A stretch of 64,000 nt of DNA from Acidobacteriota bacterium. Its GTDB lineage: Bacteria; Aquificota; Aquificia; Aquificales; Aquificaceae. Made by a program: the position numbers and the translations under genes. Under the pieces are notes generated by a model. The model saw only the letters and a program-made list of their open reading frames with translations. It did not search any database and was not told the origin of the DNA. Shown one piece after another: positions 1 through 10,491 of the stretch. The first letter of the stretch is position 1. The number at the start of each line of letters is the position of its first letter. The stretch covers positions 1 to 64,000 of the forward strand of contig RFFP01000015.1 of the NCBI GenBank assembly GCA_003696155.1. The letters are read 5' to 3'.

Positions 1-129
1 GCCCTGTAAGACCCCTGCACCAAGCACGCAGGTTATGGCAGAGGTGAGGGTGGATTTGCCATGGTCAACGTGCCCTATGGTCCCTACGTTTACGTGTTCC
101 TTCTCTCTTACAAACTTCTCCTTTGCCAT
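1..129 (-). CDS. tuf: Translation elongation factor Tu, N-terminal part (cut by window edge)
   Basis: The first 43 codons of EF-Tu, the GTPase that brings aminoacyl-tRNA to the ribosome. The reading begins MAKEKF and contains the G1 P-loop GHVDHGKST at residues 19-27, which is diagnostic of the EF-Tu/SelB/IF2 class; the exact EF-Tu-type context ([16 protein letters not shown]) leaves little doubt. A strong ribosome binding site (AGGAGGT) lies seven bases before the ATG. The gene follows four tRNA genes on the same strand, the arrangement known from thrU-tyrU-glyT-thrT-tufB of E. coli. The rest of the gene lies beyond base 1. Confidence 0.96.
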   Translation of the reverse strand, partial: MAKEKFVREKEHVNVGTIGHVDHGKSTLTSAITCVLGAGVLQG

Positions 130-147
130 AAGTTTACCTCCTGTTTA

Positions 148-220
148 AGCCCAGGACCGGACTTGAACCGGCGACCTCACCCTTACCAAGGGTGTGCTCT
201 GCCTACTGAGCTACCTGGGC
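148..220 (-). tRNA. tRNA-Thr (anticodon GGT)
   Basis: A full cloverleaf reads on the minus strand: acceptor GCCCAGG pairs with CCTGGGC, D stem GCTC, anticodon stem CACCC/GGGTG with loop TTGGTAA, and T loop GTTCAAG. The anticodon GGT gives threonine. No CCA is encoded. It is the last tRNA before tuf. Confidence 0.95.
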
Positions 221-230
221 TATTTTTAAA

Positions 231-302
231 AGCGGGCGATGGGACTCGAACCCACGACCTGCTGCTTGGAAGGCAGCTGCTCTACCACTGAGCTACGCCC
301 GC
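231..302 (-). tRNA. tRNA-Gly (anticodon TCC)
   Basis: Minus-strand cloverleaf with acceptor GCGGGCG/CGCCCGC, anticodon stem GCTGC/GCAGC and loop CTTCCAA. The anticodon TCC reads GGA and GGG. It sits third in the four-tRNA array. Confidence 0.95.
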
Positions 303-305
303 TGG

Positions 306-389
306 TGGAGGGGGCAGGATTCGAACCTGCGTAGGGCGAAGCCCGGGGGATTTACAGTCCCCTGCCTTTGGCCGCTCGGCCACCCCTCC
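306..389 (-). tRNA. tRNA-Tyr (anticodon GTA), long variable arm
   Basis: Minus-strand cloverleaf of 84 nt with acceptor GGAGGGG/CCCCTCC, anticodon loop CTGTAAA (GTA, tyrosine) and a long variable arm (GGGCTTCGCCC), as expected for a class II bacterial tRNA-Tyr. Confidence 0.95.
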
Positions 390-400
390 TAAAGCCCTTA

Positions 401-472
401 AGCTGGCGGTGGGGGTCGAACCCACGACCGCGGGATTACAAATCCCGCGCTCTACCACTGAGCTACGCCAGC
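401..472 (-). tRNA. tRNA-Thr (anticodon TGT)
   Basis: Minus-strand cloverleaf with acceptor GCTGGCG/CGCCAGC, anticodon stem CGGGA/TCCCG and loop TTTGTAA; the anticodon TGT gives threonine. It is the first gene of the tRNA-tuf operon. Confidence 0.95.
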
Positions 473-485
473 TATAGAAGATAGT

Positions 486-518
486 ATTATATCATAAATT
501 TATCCACCTTACGGTCAA
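486..518 (-). promoter_or_regulatory. Promoter of the tRNA-tuf operon
   Basis: On the minus strand a TTGACC -35 box (513-518) is followed after 16 bp by TATGAT (491-496), with a perfect TATAAT a few bases further on (486-491, 21 bp spacing). It lies just upstream of the first tRNA, back to back with the galE promoter. Which of the two -10 hexamers is used cannot be told by eye. Confidence 0.7.
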
Positions 519-529
519 ACATCCACCTC

Positions 530-542
530 TATAATATTCAGC
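530..542 (+). promoter_or_regulatory. -10 element of galE, leaderless type
   Basis: TATAAT at 530-535 ends seven bases before the galE ATG, and no Shine-Dalgarno sequence is present. Transcription about seven bases after the hexamer would start at the A of the ATG. No good -35 box is visible. Confidence 0.6.
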
Positions 543-1517
543 ATGAGACTGCTTATAACAGGAGGGGCAGGATATATAGGCTCGCATATGGTCAAACTGC
601 TGGGAGAGGGTGGGCATAAGGTTCTAACTATTGATAACCTGTCCAACGGACACCCTCAAGCTGTTCTCTACGGTGAGCTGGAGATTGTTGACCTTCTCAA
701 CTACAAGGCTCTGGAGGAGGTTCTCTTAGATTTTAAACCTGAGGCCGTTATACACTTTGCTGCAAAGGTTGTCGTGCCCGAAAGCGTACAAAAGCCACTG
801 CTCTACTATGAAAACAACTTCCAGGGCACGATAAACCTGCTTCAGGCTATGAAGAGGTCTGGGGTAAAGTATCTCATATTTTCCTCCACCGCCGCAGTAT
901 ATGGCATACCAAAAAGCGTGCCCGTAAAAGAAGAAGACCCAAAGGAGCCCATAAACCCCTACGGCTGGAGCAAGCTCTTTTCAGAGCAAGCTATAAAGGA
1001 TTTTTCCTACGCAGAAGGCTTAAAGTACGCTGTCCTCCGCTACTTCAACGTGGCGGGTGCAGACCCAGAGGGTAAGATAGGGCAGATAACAAAGAACCCG
1101 ACCCATCTAATACTAAGAGCCTGCAAGGTTGCCATGGGAAAACTGCCTTACATAGAGGTCTTTGGAACAGACTATAACACACCCGACGGCACATGTATAA
1201 GGGATTACATACATGTCGTGGATCTGTGCCAGGCTCATCTAAGAGCATTGGAGTACCTTCTTGAAGGCGGTGAAAGCCATGTGTTCAACGTGGGCTACGG
1301 AAGGGGCTATTCAGTGCTCGAGGTAATAGAAAGGGTTAAAAAGGTTTCCGGCGTAGACTTTGAGGTGAGGTATGGACCAAGAAGAGAGGGAGACCCACCC
1401 ATCATAGTTGCGGATAACACAAAGGTAAAGAGTTCCTTAGGATGGGCACCAAGATACGATGACCTTGACTTTATAATAAAAACCGCTTTGAGCTGGGAAA
1501 GGAGTTATAATTTATAA
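543..1517 (+). CDS. galE: UDP-glucose 4-epimerase
   Basis: Interconverts UDP-glucose and UDP-galactose with a tightly bound NAD, in the cytoplasm. This short-chain dehydrogenase fold has the nucleotide motif TGGAGYIGSH at residues 6-15, the Ser-Thr pair near 115 and the catalytic Tyr140-x3-Lys144 (YGWSK). At 324 aa it has family length. It probably supplies sugar nucleotides for envelope polysaccharide together with galU further along. The start is fixed by the TATAAT seven bases upstream. Its last codons contain a TATAAT that may serve the tRNA-Val gene. Confidence 0.95.
   Translation: MRLLITGGAGYIGSHMVKLLGEGGHKVLTIDNLSNGHPQAVLYGELEIVDLLNYKALEEVLLDFKPEAVIHFAAKVVVPESVQKPLLYYENNFQGTINLLQAMKRSGVKYLIFSSTAAVYGIPKSVPVKEEDPKEPINPYGWSKLFSEQAIKDFSYAEGLKYAVLRYFNVAGADPEGKIGQITKNPTHLILRACKVAMGKLPYIEVFGTDYNTPDGTCIRDYIHVVDLCQAHLRALEYLLEGGESHVFNVGYGRGYSVLEVIERVKKVSGVDFEVRYGPRREGDPPIIVADNTKVKSSLGWAPRYDDLDFIIKTALSWERSYNL
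1506..1511 (+). promoter_or_regulatory. Putative -10 box for tRNA-Val inside the galE 3' end
   Basis: A perfect TATAAT formed by codons of galE lies 11 bases before the mature 5' end of tRNA-Val, which would give a precursor leader of about five bases. Co-transcription with galE is the alternative. Confidence 0.45.
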
Positions 1518-1522
1518 ACTTA

Positions 1523-1595
1523 AGGCGCGTAGCTCAGTAGGCAGAGCGCCGCCCTTACAAGGCGGAGGTCGGCGGTTCGAGTCCGCCCGTGCCTA
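1523..1595 (+). tRNA. tRNA-Val (anticodon TAC)
   Basis: Cloverleaf with acceptor AGGCGCG/CGTGCCT (one G-U pair), D stem GCTC, anticodon stem CCGCC/GGCGG with loop CTTACAA, and T arm GGCGG-TTCGAGT-CCGCC. The anticodon TAC gives valine. It starts six bases after the galE stop codon. No CCA is encoded. Confidence 0.94.
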
Positions 1596-1611
1596 TTTAT
1601 AAAAGGATTTC

Positions 1612-1914
1612 TCATTTCCCCAATATAAAACGTTTTATATATCCTTCGCTGAGTTTACACTCTTTTGCACCCTGATAGACTATGTTCCTGTGGCTCTCGT
1701 GTGGTCTACCAACCTCCTGACCTTCACGATAGTACACAAGAGCTTCGTATATCTGAACACTTTCGCCAACTACAGACACGAATTTCTTTTGGTAAACTTT
1801 GGGATTACCCTCATAGCGGTCAAGATTTTTCTCATCCTCAAACTTTGAGTCTGGGCATCTTTCCTTCATTTGATTGTTGTTCATATTCGAGCCGTAGGCA
1901 AAGTAGTACTTCAT
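1612..1914 (-). CDS. Shortened gamma-glutamylcyclotransferase-like protein (internal deletion)
   Basis: A 100-aa protein that begins with the family signature FAYGSNM (residues 5-11) and continues to the LDRYEG motif that carries the acidic catalytic residue in this family (GGCT/AIG2-like). In ordinary members these two motifs are separated by roughly 60-70 residues; here only about 20 intervene, so the central beta strands appear to have been lost without breaking the frame. It may be a decaying gene or a miniature protein. A TACAAT hexamer seven bases upstream of the ATG and no Shine-Dalgarno sequence suggest a leaderless transcript, divergent from the radical SAM gene. Confidence 0.7.
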   Translation of the reverse strand: MKYYFAYGSNMNNNQMKERCPDSKFEDEKNLDRYEGNPKVYQKKFVSVVGESVQIYEALVYYREGQEVGRPHESHRNIVYQGAKECKLSEGYIKRFILGK

Positions 1915-1952
1915 GCCTGCTATTGTACAATGGATGCATATATTTTATCCTT
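1915..1952. promoter_or_regulatory. 38-bp divergent promoter region
   Basis: Holds TACAAT on the minus strand (1922-1927), seven bases from the ATG at 1914, and TATATT on the plus strand (1939-1944), eight bases from the ATG at 1953. Neither gene has a ribosome binding site. Confidence 0.5.
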
Positions 1953-2894
1953 ATGCCCGTGGCAGAAAAAACATCATACTACTCTCTTAGGGATTATCTA
2001 AAGGAACGCTATGGCAGGCGTGTTCAGAAGATAACCCTTGCACTACCCTTTACCTGTCCAAACATAGACGGTACAAAGGCAAGGGGTGGATGCACTTACT
2101 GCTTTTCGGGCACAAGGCCGGCTCACTTAGAGCCCTACACACCCCTACGTCAACAAATAGAAGAAGGTATAAAAAGAGCAAAGGAAAGATACGGTAAAAA
2201 CATCCTCTTTTTTCTTTACTACCAGTCCTATTCCAATACTTACGGAGATTATGACTTCCTAAAGTCTGCCTACGATACAGCCCTTGAATTTGATGAGGTA
2301 GTAGGCATAGATGTGGGCACAAGGCCCGACTGCGCCCCCGAGTGGGTCCTTGACCTTCTTGAGAGCTATACACAGAAGGGTCTTGAAGTATGGGTAGAGT
2401 ATGGGCTTCAGAGCGCCAACTTCAAAACCTTGAGGGCTATAAACAGGGCACATGGGATTTCGGACTTCGTGGACGCCGTCTTAAGGACGAAGAGGAGAGA
2501 GCTCAAAGTATGTGCTCATGTTATACTTGGGCTTCCTGGAGAGGATAAGGAAGACATGTTGGAAACAGGAAAGCTTCTCGCAAGCCTTCCCGTAGATGGG
2601 GTAAAGATTCATCCTCTGCATGTTATAAAGAACACAAAACTGGCAGAGCAGTATTTGGCTGGGGAGTTTAAGGTTCTGTCTCTGGAAGAGTACGCACAAA
2701 GGGCTGTGGACCTTCTTGAGGTGCTCCCCTCTCATGTTGTAGTTCACAGACTGACGGGGGAGGTAGAACCAGAAAGGCTTATAGCACCCGACTATTGCAC
2801 CTACGCCAGAAAGCACGATGTTGTTTCCGCCATAGTTAAGGAACTCCAAAGCCGCGGAAGCTACCAAGGCTGTAAAGTACCTTTTAACCGATGA
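1953..2894 (+). CDS. YhcC/TIGR01212-type radical SAM protein
   Basis: A 313-aa radical SAM enzyme of the family known as TIGR01212 (E. coli YhcC), whose substrate is unknown. The iron-sulfur cysteines are C35, C47 and C50 in a C-x11-C-x2-C arrangement (CPN...GGCTYC). The ORF track begins at 1665, but the extra 96 residues are antisense to the neighbouring gene and unlike the family; the start at MPVAEK is preferred because a TATATT hexamer lies eight bases upstream. The stop overlaps the next gene as ATGA. Confidence 0.88.
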   Translation: MPVAEKTSYYSLRDYLKERYGRRVQKITLALPFTCPNIDGTKARGGCTYCFSGTRPAHLEPYTPLRQQIEEGIKRAKERYGKNILFFLYYQSYSNTYGDYDFLKSAYDTALEFDEVVGIDVGTRPDCAPEWVLDLLESYTQKGLEVWVEYGLQSANFKTLRAINRAHGISDFVDAVLRTKRRELKVCAHVILGLPGEDKEDMLETGKLLASLPVDGVKIHPLHVIKNTKLAEQYLAGEFKVLSLEEYAQRAVDLLEVLPSHVVVHRLTGEVEPERLIAPDYCTYARKHDVVSAIVKELQSRGSYQGCKVPFNR

Positions 2895-4087
2895 GTAAGG
2901 CACACTGGGCCCTTGTTTCTCTTGGCGTTAACCTTCTTCAATCCCTTCTGAAGTTTTTAGCGGGAGCTCTTACAGGAAGCCTCTCCATGCTTGGCGAGGC
3001 GGTTCATTCTCTTTCAGACAGCTTTGCATCCTTTGTTGCCTTTGCAACCATTAAGTTTTCCGATAAGAAAACTAAGAAGTTTCCTTATGGTCTATACAGG
3101 CTTGAGAACTTCGGCTCCATAGTTATAGCCTTTTTTTTACTCTTGGCTGCCTATGAGATGGCAAAGCGAGCTCTTAGCAAGCCAGTGGAACTCAAAGAAG
3201 AATACCTGGGCATAGGTCTTGGTGTGGTCCTCTTTTCCTTGCTTAGCTCCCTAACCCTTTCCCTTCTTGAAAGAAGAGCGGGTAAAAAGCTTAACTCTCC
3301 AACCTTGGTGGCAGACTCCTATCATACACTGACCGATGCCTTTGGTTCTTCCCTTGTGCTTATAAGCCTTATAGGTGCCTATATGGGTTATCAGGTGGAC
3401 AGATACTTTGCCCTCGGAGTAGCCATGCTTATCACCTACACGGCGGTAAGCATACTTTGGAAGGAGGTTTCCGTTCTTTTGGATGTGAGCGTTGATGAGG
3501 AAGTTTTGCAAAAAGTAAGGGAAGTTATTCTGTCCTTCCCCGAGGTTAGGGAGATAAGGGGTCTTTTTATAAGGAGCTCTGGGGGTAAAATGTTTGCGGA
3601 TATGGTACTTGCCTTAGAGGGTAGGGACTTTGTGCAGATACACCGCCTAGTGGACATTATGGAAGATACCCTCAAGAAAGAGGTGCCCGGCTTAGACCTT
3701 GTGTTCATACACTACGAACCGGTGGATGGCTACAGGCAAAAGGTGGGTGTTCTGATAGACAGTGATGGAAACGTGAGCCCAACCTTTGGGGGAGCAAAAG
3801 AGCTTTTGGTATTTGGTGGAAAGGAGCCAGAGAGGACCATAATGCCCCACTGTAAGGAAGAGGAGATTTCAAAGCTTATAAGCGAAAAGAACCTATGCGT
3901 TATAATCTGCGGACATCATCCCCTTTCCCGAGATGCAAAGGGTATGCTAAGTCAAAAGGGTGTTTTTGTATGGGAAACGGAAGAGAAGAACCCGTACATA
4001 GCTCTTAAAGAGGTAGTTTATAATCTTCAGAATGTCGAAGCTGCTTATAAGAAGGGCGAGGATAATAGATCCCTCTCAAAATCTTGA
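2891..4087 (+). CDS. Cation diffusion facilitator with C-terminal NifX-like domain
   Basis: A metal/proton antiporter of the CDF family in the inner membrane. Residues 1-200 hold about six membrane segments with the two metal-site motifs H39-x3-D43 (TM2) and H145-x3-D149 (TM5), plus FPYG at 64-67. A cytoplasmic ferredoxin-like CDF domain follows to about residue 280. Residues 284-378 form an extra domain beginning VGVLIDSDGNVSPTFGGA, which looks like the dinitrogenase iron-molybdenum cofactor (NifX/NifY-like) fold. The domain identity is from reading, not a search. The substrate metal (Zn, Fe or Mn) cannot be told. The 3' end overlaps pyrC by 56 bp. Confidence 0.85.
   Translation: MSKAHWALVSLGVNLLQSLLKFLAGALTGSLSMLGEAVHSLSDSFASFVAFATIKFSDKKTKKFPYGLYRLENFGSIVIAFFLLLAAYEMAKRALSKPVELKEEYLGIGLGVVLFSLLSSLTLSLLERRAGKKLNSPTLVADSYHTLTDAFGSSLVLISLIGAYMGYQVDRYFALGVAMLITYTAVSILWKEVSVLLDVSVDEEVLQKVREVILSFPEVREIRGLFIRSSGGKMFADMVLALEGRDFVQIHRLVDIMEDTLKKEVPGLDLVFIHYEPVDGYRQKVGVLIDSDGNVSPTFGGAKELLVFGGKEPERTIMPHCKEEEISKLISEKNLCVIICGHHPLSRDAKGMLSQKGVFVWETEEKNPYIALKEVVYNLQNVEAAYKKGEDNRSLSKS
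4019..4024 (+). promoter_or_regulatory. -10 element of pyrC inside the CDF gene
   Basis: TATAAT ends seven bases before the pyrC ATG, lying in codons for Val-Tyr-Asn of the upstream gene. It supports both the pyrC start and the long overlap. Confidence 0.55.
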
Positions 4088-5306
4088 CAAGGTTGGAGAT
4101 GTCCTAATAGAAAAGGGAAGGATAAAAGCCATAGGAGAGGAGCTCTTTGAGTTAGAAGCTCAGGTAATAGACGCGGAGGGAACTATCCTTTGTCCATCTT
4201 TTGTGGATATGCACGTTCATACCAGAGACCCAGGGCAGGAATACAAGGAGGATATGAAGAGCGTAAGCAAAGCAGCGACCGCAGGGGGTTTTACCACCTT
4301 AGTTTGCATGCCAAACACCAATCCACCCATAGACTCCCCAGAAGTTGCACAGTACATAGTGCAGAAAGCAGAGCAGATAGGTATCTGCAGGGCCATACCC
4401 GCAGGTGCCCTAACGAAAGGGAGAAAGGGAAAAGAGCTTACAGACTTTTACAGGCTAAAGGAAGCAGGATGTATAGCCCTTACTGACGACGGCTCTCCCC
4501 TTATGGACTCTCTCCTGATGGAAAGGGCTCTTAAACTTGCAAAACAGCTTGGCATGCTTGTCATGAACCACTGTGAGGATGACAGGTTAGCTTACGGACA
4601 TATAAACGAGGGCTATGTGAGTTCCCTACTTGGCATAAGCTCCCGGCCACCCTCTGCAGAGGAAGTGCTGGTTGCCAGAGACTGCATACTCTCTTACCGC
4701 ACAGGGGGAAGGCTTCATGTACAGCATGTTAGCACAGCCCTAAGCCTTGAGATGATTAGGTTCTTCAAGGAAAAGGGAGCTCCAATTTCCTGCGAGGTAA
4801 ACCCCTATCATCTTCTATTTACTGAGGAAGAGCTTCTTAGTTCGGGCTCTAACGCCAAGGTAAACCCGCCCTTCAGAAAGGAAGAGGACAGAAGAGCTTT
4901 AATAGAGGGCTTAAAGGATGGTACCATAGACTGCATTGCCACAGACCACGCACCCCACGCACCCTGGGAGAAGGGACTTTTAGAGAGCTCCATGCCGGGC
5001 ATGATAGGATTGCAGACAGCCCTGCCCATGGCTTTGGAGCTTATAAGAGAGGGACATATAAGCTATATGAGGATGATAGAGCTCATGTCCTGCAGACCAG
5101 CTAAGCTTTTGGGCTTGGAGGACTGTGGAAATCTAAAGGTGGGATCTAAGGCAAACCTGGTCCTTTTTGACCCAGATAGGGAATGGTATCTAAAAGAAGA
5201 TACTAACCTTTCCAAGTCAAGGAACACACCCCTATGGAACAAAAAGCTAAGGGGTAAAGTCTTATACACCATATACGAAGGAAGGATAGTCTATAGGGAT
5301 GTTTGA
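4032..5306 (+). CDS. pyrC: Dihydroorotase, class I
   Basis: Closes carbamoyl-aspartate to dihydroorotate, the third step of pyrimidine synthesis, in the cytoplasm. Zinc ligands of the amidohydrolase fold are visible: H61 and H63 in DMHVHTRDPGQ, D152/D153 (TDDG), H180 (NHCED), H232 (QHVS) and D305 (ATDHAPH). Its 424 aa and sequence style match the Aquifex-type enzyme that associates with aspartate carbamoyltransferase. The N terminus MSKLLIRRARIIDP is typical of the family, so the 56-bp overlap with the CDF gene looks real. It overlaps tyrA by 8 bp. Confidence 0.96.
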   Translation: MSKLLIRRARIIDPSQNLDKVGDVLIEKGRIKAIGEELFELEAQVIDAEGTILCPSFVDMHVHTRDPGQEYKEDMKSVSKAATAGGFTTLVCMPNTNPPIDSPEVAQYIVQKAEQIGICRAIPAGALTKGRKGKELTDFYRLKEAGCIALTDDGSPLMDSLLMERALKLAKQLGMLVMNHCEDDRLAYGHINEGYVSSLLGISSRPPSAEEVLVARDCILSYRTGGRLHVQHVSTALSLEMIRFFKEKGAPISCEVNPYHLLFTEEELLSSGSNAKVNPPFRKEEDRRALIEGLKDGTIDCIATDHAPHAPWEKGLLESSMPGMIGLQTALPMALELIREGHISYMRMIELMSCRPAKLLGLEDCGNLKVGSKANLVLFDPDREWYLKEDTNLSKSRNTPLWNKKLRGKVLYTIYEGRIVYRDV

Positions 5307-6138
5307 AAGGGTTGGAGTTATCGGTGTGGGTTTTATGGGAGGCTCCTTTGCCCTGGCATGTAAAGAGTCTGCCTTTTGCAAGGTCTTTGGCGTGGACATA
5401 AACCCAGAGGCTATAAGAAAGGGAAAGGAGCTTGGTGTGATAGATGAGGGGTCCACAAGGATTGAAGACCTTAAAGAATTTGACACTCAGCTTGTGGTCA
5501 TAGCCACACCCGTCAGGACCTTCTACAGCATAGGCAAAGCTCTTAGGGAAATCCTTGACGAGAGCTGTGTGGTCTCCGACATTGGAAGCGTAAAGGGACA
5601 CCTTGTCTATGCCCTCGAGGATTTTCTGGGTCCTAGGTTTGTAGGAGCCCACCCTATAGCGGGTACGGAAAAAGCGGGTGTAGAAAATGTCCTAAAGGGT
5701 CTTTACAGAGGCAAGAAATGCATTATCACACCCACGGAGAGAACAGATAGGGAAGCAAAGAAAAAAGTAGTCCAGCTATGGGAGAGCTTTGGGTCCCTCG
5801 TGGAGGAGATGGACCCTTACCTTCACGACCATGTCTTTGGTGCAGTTTCCCATCTTCCCCACGCAGTGGCCTTTGCCCTTATGGAAACTATAGAAGCACT
5901 AAGTCAAAATAGTGTGGACCTGTTTAAGTATCCCGGTGCTGGCTTTAAGGACTTCACACGCATAGCAGCTTCAGACCCGGTGATGTGGAGGGACATATTT
6001 TTGGAAAACTCTAATAACTTAGACATAGCTATAGAAGCCTTTATAAATGCCTTCAGTAGGTTAAGAAGGCTTATAAAAGAAAAAAGGGAGGATGAGCTAA
6101 CTCAGTATCTAAGAAGTGCAAGCTACAAGAGAAAAAGT

Positions 6139-6147
<9 letters not shown>
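5299..6147 (+). CDS. tyrA: Prephenate dehydrogenase
   Basis: NAD(P)-dependent conversion of prephenate (or arogenate) to the tyrosine precursor. The Rossmann motif GVGFMG is at residues 9-14 and an acidic residue at the end of beta-2 (GVDIN, D34) favours NAD. GAHPIAGTEKAG near residue 117 and SHLPHAVAFAL further on are conserved in TyrA. The protein is 282 aa with no chorismate mutase or ACT domain. Its end overlaps the convergent cupin gene by 9 bp. Confidence 0.93.
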
Positions 6148-7701
<1,554 letters not shown>

Positions 7702-7709
7702 AATTCCTC

Positions 7710-10475
7710 ATGCGAAACTACACAGAAACCTTGAACCTTCCCAAGACCGACTTTCCTATGAAGGCAGACCTTCCAAGCAAGGAGCCCCTTATATTAAAAA
7801 GATGGGAAAAGCTCTATAAAAAGGTAAAAGAAAACAGAAAGGGCAAACCACTCTTTGTGCTACACGATGGACCACCCTATGCCAACGGGCACATACACAT
7901 AGGACACGCCCTTAACAAGGTCCTCAAAGACGTTATAGTTAAGTACAAACTACTTTCTGGCTTTGATGTAGACTTTATTCCAGGTTGGGACTGTCATGGA
8001 CTTCCTATAGAACAGCAGGTGGAGAAGGAGCTCAAGGCAAAAAAGCTGACAAAGGAGCAGGTGGGGAAGGTGGAGTTCAGAAGACTTTGTAGGGATTACG
8101 CCCAGAGGTTTGTCCATGTTCAAAGGGAGGAGTTTATAAGACTTGGCGTGCTCGCAGATTGGGAAAATCCTTACCTAACTATGGACCCAGCCTACCAAGC
8201 TCAGGAGATAAGGGAGCTGGGAAGGATATTTAAGAAGGGTCTTGTGGTAAGAAGTAAAAAGCCCGTCTATTGGTGTATCTATGACAAAACTGCCGAGGCA
8301 GAGGCGGAAGTAGAGTACTACGAAAAGGAGGACCCAAGCGTATACGTGAAGTTTCCTCTCAAGGACCAGCAGAGAGTTTACCTGATCATATGGACTACCA
8401 CACCTTGGACCCTTCCTGCAAACCTTGGCCTTATGGTGGGCAAAGACTACGAGTACGTATTCTTAAGGGTAGGGGAAGATACATACATACTCGCCAAGCT
8501 CACTCTTGATAACTTCAAAAAGGACACGGGTATTGATGGAGAGGTAGTCAAGGAGGTAAAAGGTGAAGAGCTTGTAGGACTTGAGTATATAGCACCTTAC
8601 GGTAATAGGGTTTGCAAAGTTTACCCATCGGAGTTTGTAGAAACGTCAACGGGTACAGGACTTGTCCATATGGCACCAGGGCATGGTAGGGAGGACTATA
8701 TAGTAGGGCTGAGATATGGGCTTGAGCCCTTTGCACCCGTCAACGACGAGGGCAGGTTTATGGAAGAAGCTCCAGAGTTTCTAAGAGGTCTACGGGTCTT
8801 TGAGGCCAACCCCTTAATATTGGAAGATCTGAGGAGTAGGAATCTTCTCCTTTGGGAGGGGAAGCTAAGGCACTCTTACCCACACTGCTGGAGATGTAAG
8901 AACCCCGTTATATTCAGGGCTACACCTCAGTGGTTTATAAGCATGGAGGGGCTAAGGGAACGAAGCCTTGAGGAGATAGAAAAGGTAAGATGGATACCAC
9001 CCCACGGTAAGAACCGCATAGGCTCTATGGTGGAAAACAGACCAGACTGGTGCATATCAAGGCAGAGGTACTGGGGTGTGCCCATAACCGTCTTCTACTG
9101 CAAAAACTGCGGTCATACTACGGCGGATGAAGAGCTCTTTGAAAGGATAGCCCATATGGTAGAGAGCTCTAAAGAGGGTGCAGACCTTTGGTTTGAGCTT
9201 ACAGAAAAGGAGCTTCTGCCCGAGGGCTACACCTGTCCCAAGTGCGGATCTGAGGAATTTAGAAAAGAGGAGGACATACTGGACGTGTGGTTTGACTCAG
9301 GCTCTTCCCATGCCCACGTGCTGAGGAAGAGAGGTATACAGAGGGCAGACCTCTACCTTGAGGGCTCTGACCAGCATAGGGGATGGTTTCAGGCATCCCT
9401 TCTTGAGTCTGTTGCAAGCTACGGGCATGCACCTTATGACTCAGTCCTTACCCATGGCTTTACGGTGGATGAAAAGGGCAGGAAGATGTCCAAGTCCTTA
9501 GGCAACGTGGTATCACCCCAAGAGGTCATATCCCAGTACGGAGCGGACCTTCTAAGGCTTTGGGTGGTATCTGAGGACTACACAGAGGATGTAAAGCTTG
9601 GCAAAGGCATACTCCACAGGCTTGTGGAGGACTACAAGAAGATACGCAACACCGTAAGGTTTATCCTTGGAAACCTTTACGATTTTAGCCTCGAAAAAAG
9701 TTTACCCACTAAGGAGCTTCACCATTTTGACCGTTGGATGTTGTCCTACCTTCAGGATATTCTTTCGGAGCTCCACAGGCACTACGAAAACTATGCCTTC
9801 CACAGGGTATATCATCTCTTGAGAAACTTCTGCTCGGCAGAGCTCTCAAGTCTTTACCTTGACGTTCTCAAGGACAGGCTCTACGTATACGCACCAGACA
9901 GCTATGAGAGAAGGTCAGCCCAGACTGTCCTTTACGAAATAGCTATAGCTCTCATAACTGGCATAGCACCCTTTTTAAGCTACACCGCAGAGGAAGCCTG
10001 GGAGCACTTAAGGTGCATAGACCCTTCCCTTCCAGAGAGCGTATTTTTGTATGAGATACCCAAACCAGACCTAGGAAAGAGAGATGAAGAGCTCCTAAAG
10101 GACTACGAAAGGCTCATAAAGGTCAGGGATGATGTGCTCAAGACTATAGAGCTTGCAAGAAAGGACAAGGTAATAAGCCATCCCTACGAGGCGCAGGTGT
10201 TTCTCTGGGGACAGTTGCCTACAGAAAGGCTGAAGGATTATGAGGACTATCTAAAGTACTTCTTCACAGTCAGCTTGGTTGTCTTTCAGGAAGGGGGAGA
10301 CTATAGACTGCCATCGGAAAGTTGGGAGGGCCTTTATGTGGGTGTGTCCAAAGTGGAAGGTCTAAAGTGTCCACGATGCTGGCTTTACTATCCCCAAAAG
10401 GACTTTGAGGGAGAGGTATGTGGCAGGTGTGCAAAGGTGCTGGAAGCCATGAAATCAGGGGAATATATTAAATAG
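7710..10475 (+). CDS. ileS: Isoleucyl-tRNA synthetase
   Basis: Class I synthetase of 921 aa, the usual length. HIGH is at residues 63-66 ([11 protein letters not shown]) and KMSKS appears as [10 protein letters not shown] in the C-terminal half. The editing (CP1) domain lies between, with the [11 protein letters not shown] motif that begins the editing pocket. A C-terminal zinc finger CPRCW...CGRC is present, which places it with the bacterial zinc-containing type. Confidence 0.97.
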   Translation: MRNYTETLNLPKTDFPMKADLPSKEPLILKRWEKLYKKVKENRKGKPLFVLHDGPPYANGHIHIGHALNKVLKDVIVKYKLLSGFDVDFIPGWDCHGLPIEQQVEKELKAKKLTKEQVGKVEFRRLCRDYAQRFVHVQREEFIRLGVLADWENPYLTMDPAYQAQEIRELGRIFKKGLVVRSKKPVYWCIYDKTAEAEAEVEYYEKEDPSVYVKFPLKDQQRVYLIIWTTTPWTLPANLGLMVGKDYEYVFLRVGEDTYILAKLTLDNFKKDTGIDGEVVKEVKGEELVGLEYIAPYGNRVCKVYPSEFVETSTGTGLVHMAPGHGREDYIVGLRYGLEPFAPVNDEGRFMEEAPEFLRGLRVFEANPLILEDLRSRNLLLWEGKLRHSYPHCWRCKNPVIFRATPQWFISMEGLRERSLEEIEKVRWIPPHGKNRIGSMVENRPDWCISRQRYWGVPITVFYCKNCGHTTADEELFERIAHMVESSKEGADLWFELTEKELLPEGYTCPKCGSEEFRKEEDILDVWFDSGSSHAHVLRKRGIQRADLYLEGSDQHRGWFQASLLESVASYGHAPYDSVLTHGFTVDEKGRKMSKSLGNVVSPQEVISQYGADLLRLWVVSEDYTEDVKLGKGILHRLVEDYKKIRNTVRFILGNLYDFSLEKSLPTKELHHFDRWMLSYLQDILSELHRHYENYAFHRVYHLLRNFCSAELSSLYLDVLKDRLYVYAPDSYERRSAQTVLYEIAIALITGIAPFLSYTAEEAWEHLRCIDPSLPESVFLYEIPKPDLGKRDEELLKDYERLIKVRDDVLKTIELARKDKVISHPYEAQVFLWGQLPTERLKDYEDYLKYFFTVSLVVFQEGGDYRLPSESWEGLYVGVSKVEGLKCPRCWLYYPQKDFEGEVCGRCAKVLEAMKSGEYIK

Positions 10476-10491
10476 GCTTAGGAGGTATAGC

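Noticed and set aside
61-291. Plus-strand ORF of 76 aa
   Set aside because: It reads through the tuf start and two tRNA genes on the opposite strand; it is a shadow.
1665-1952. N-terminal extension of the radical SAM ORF
   Set aside because: The region is antisense to the GGCT-like gene and absent from the family; a -10 box marks the start at 1953.
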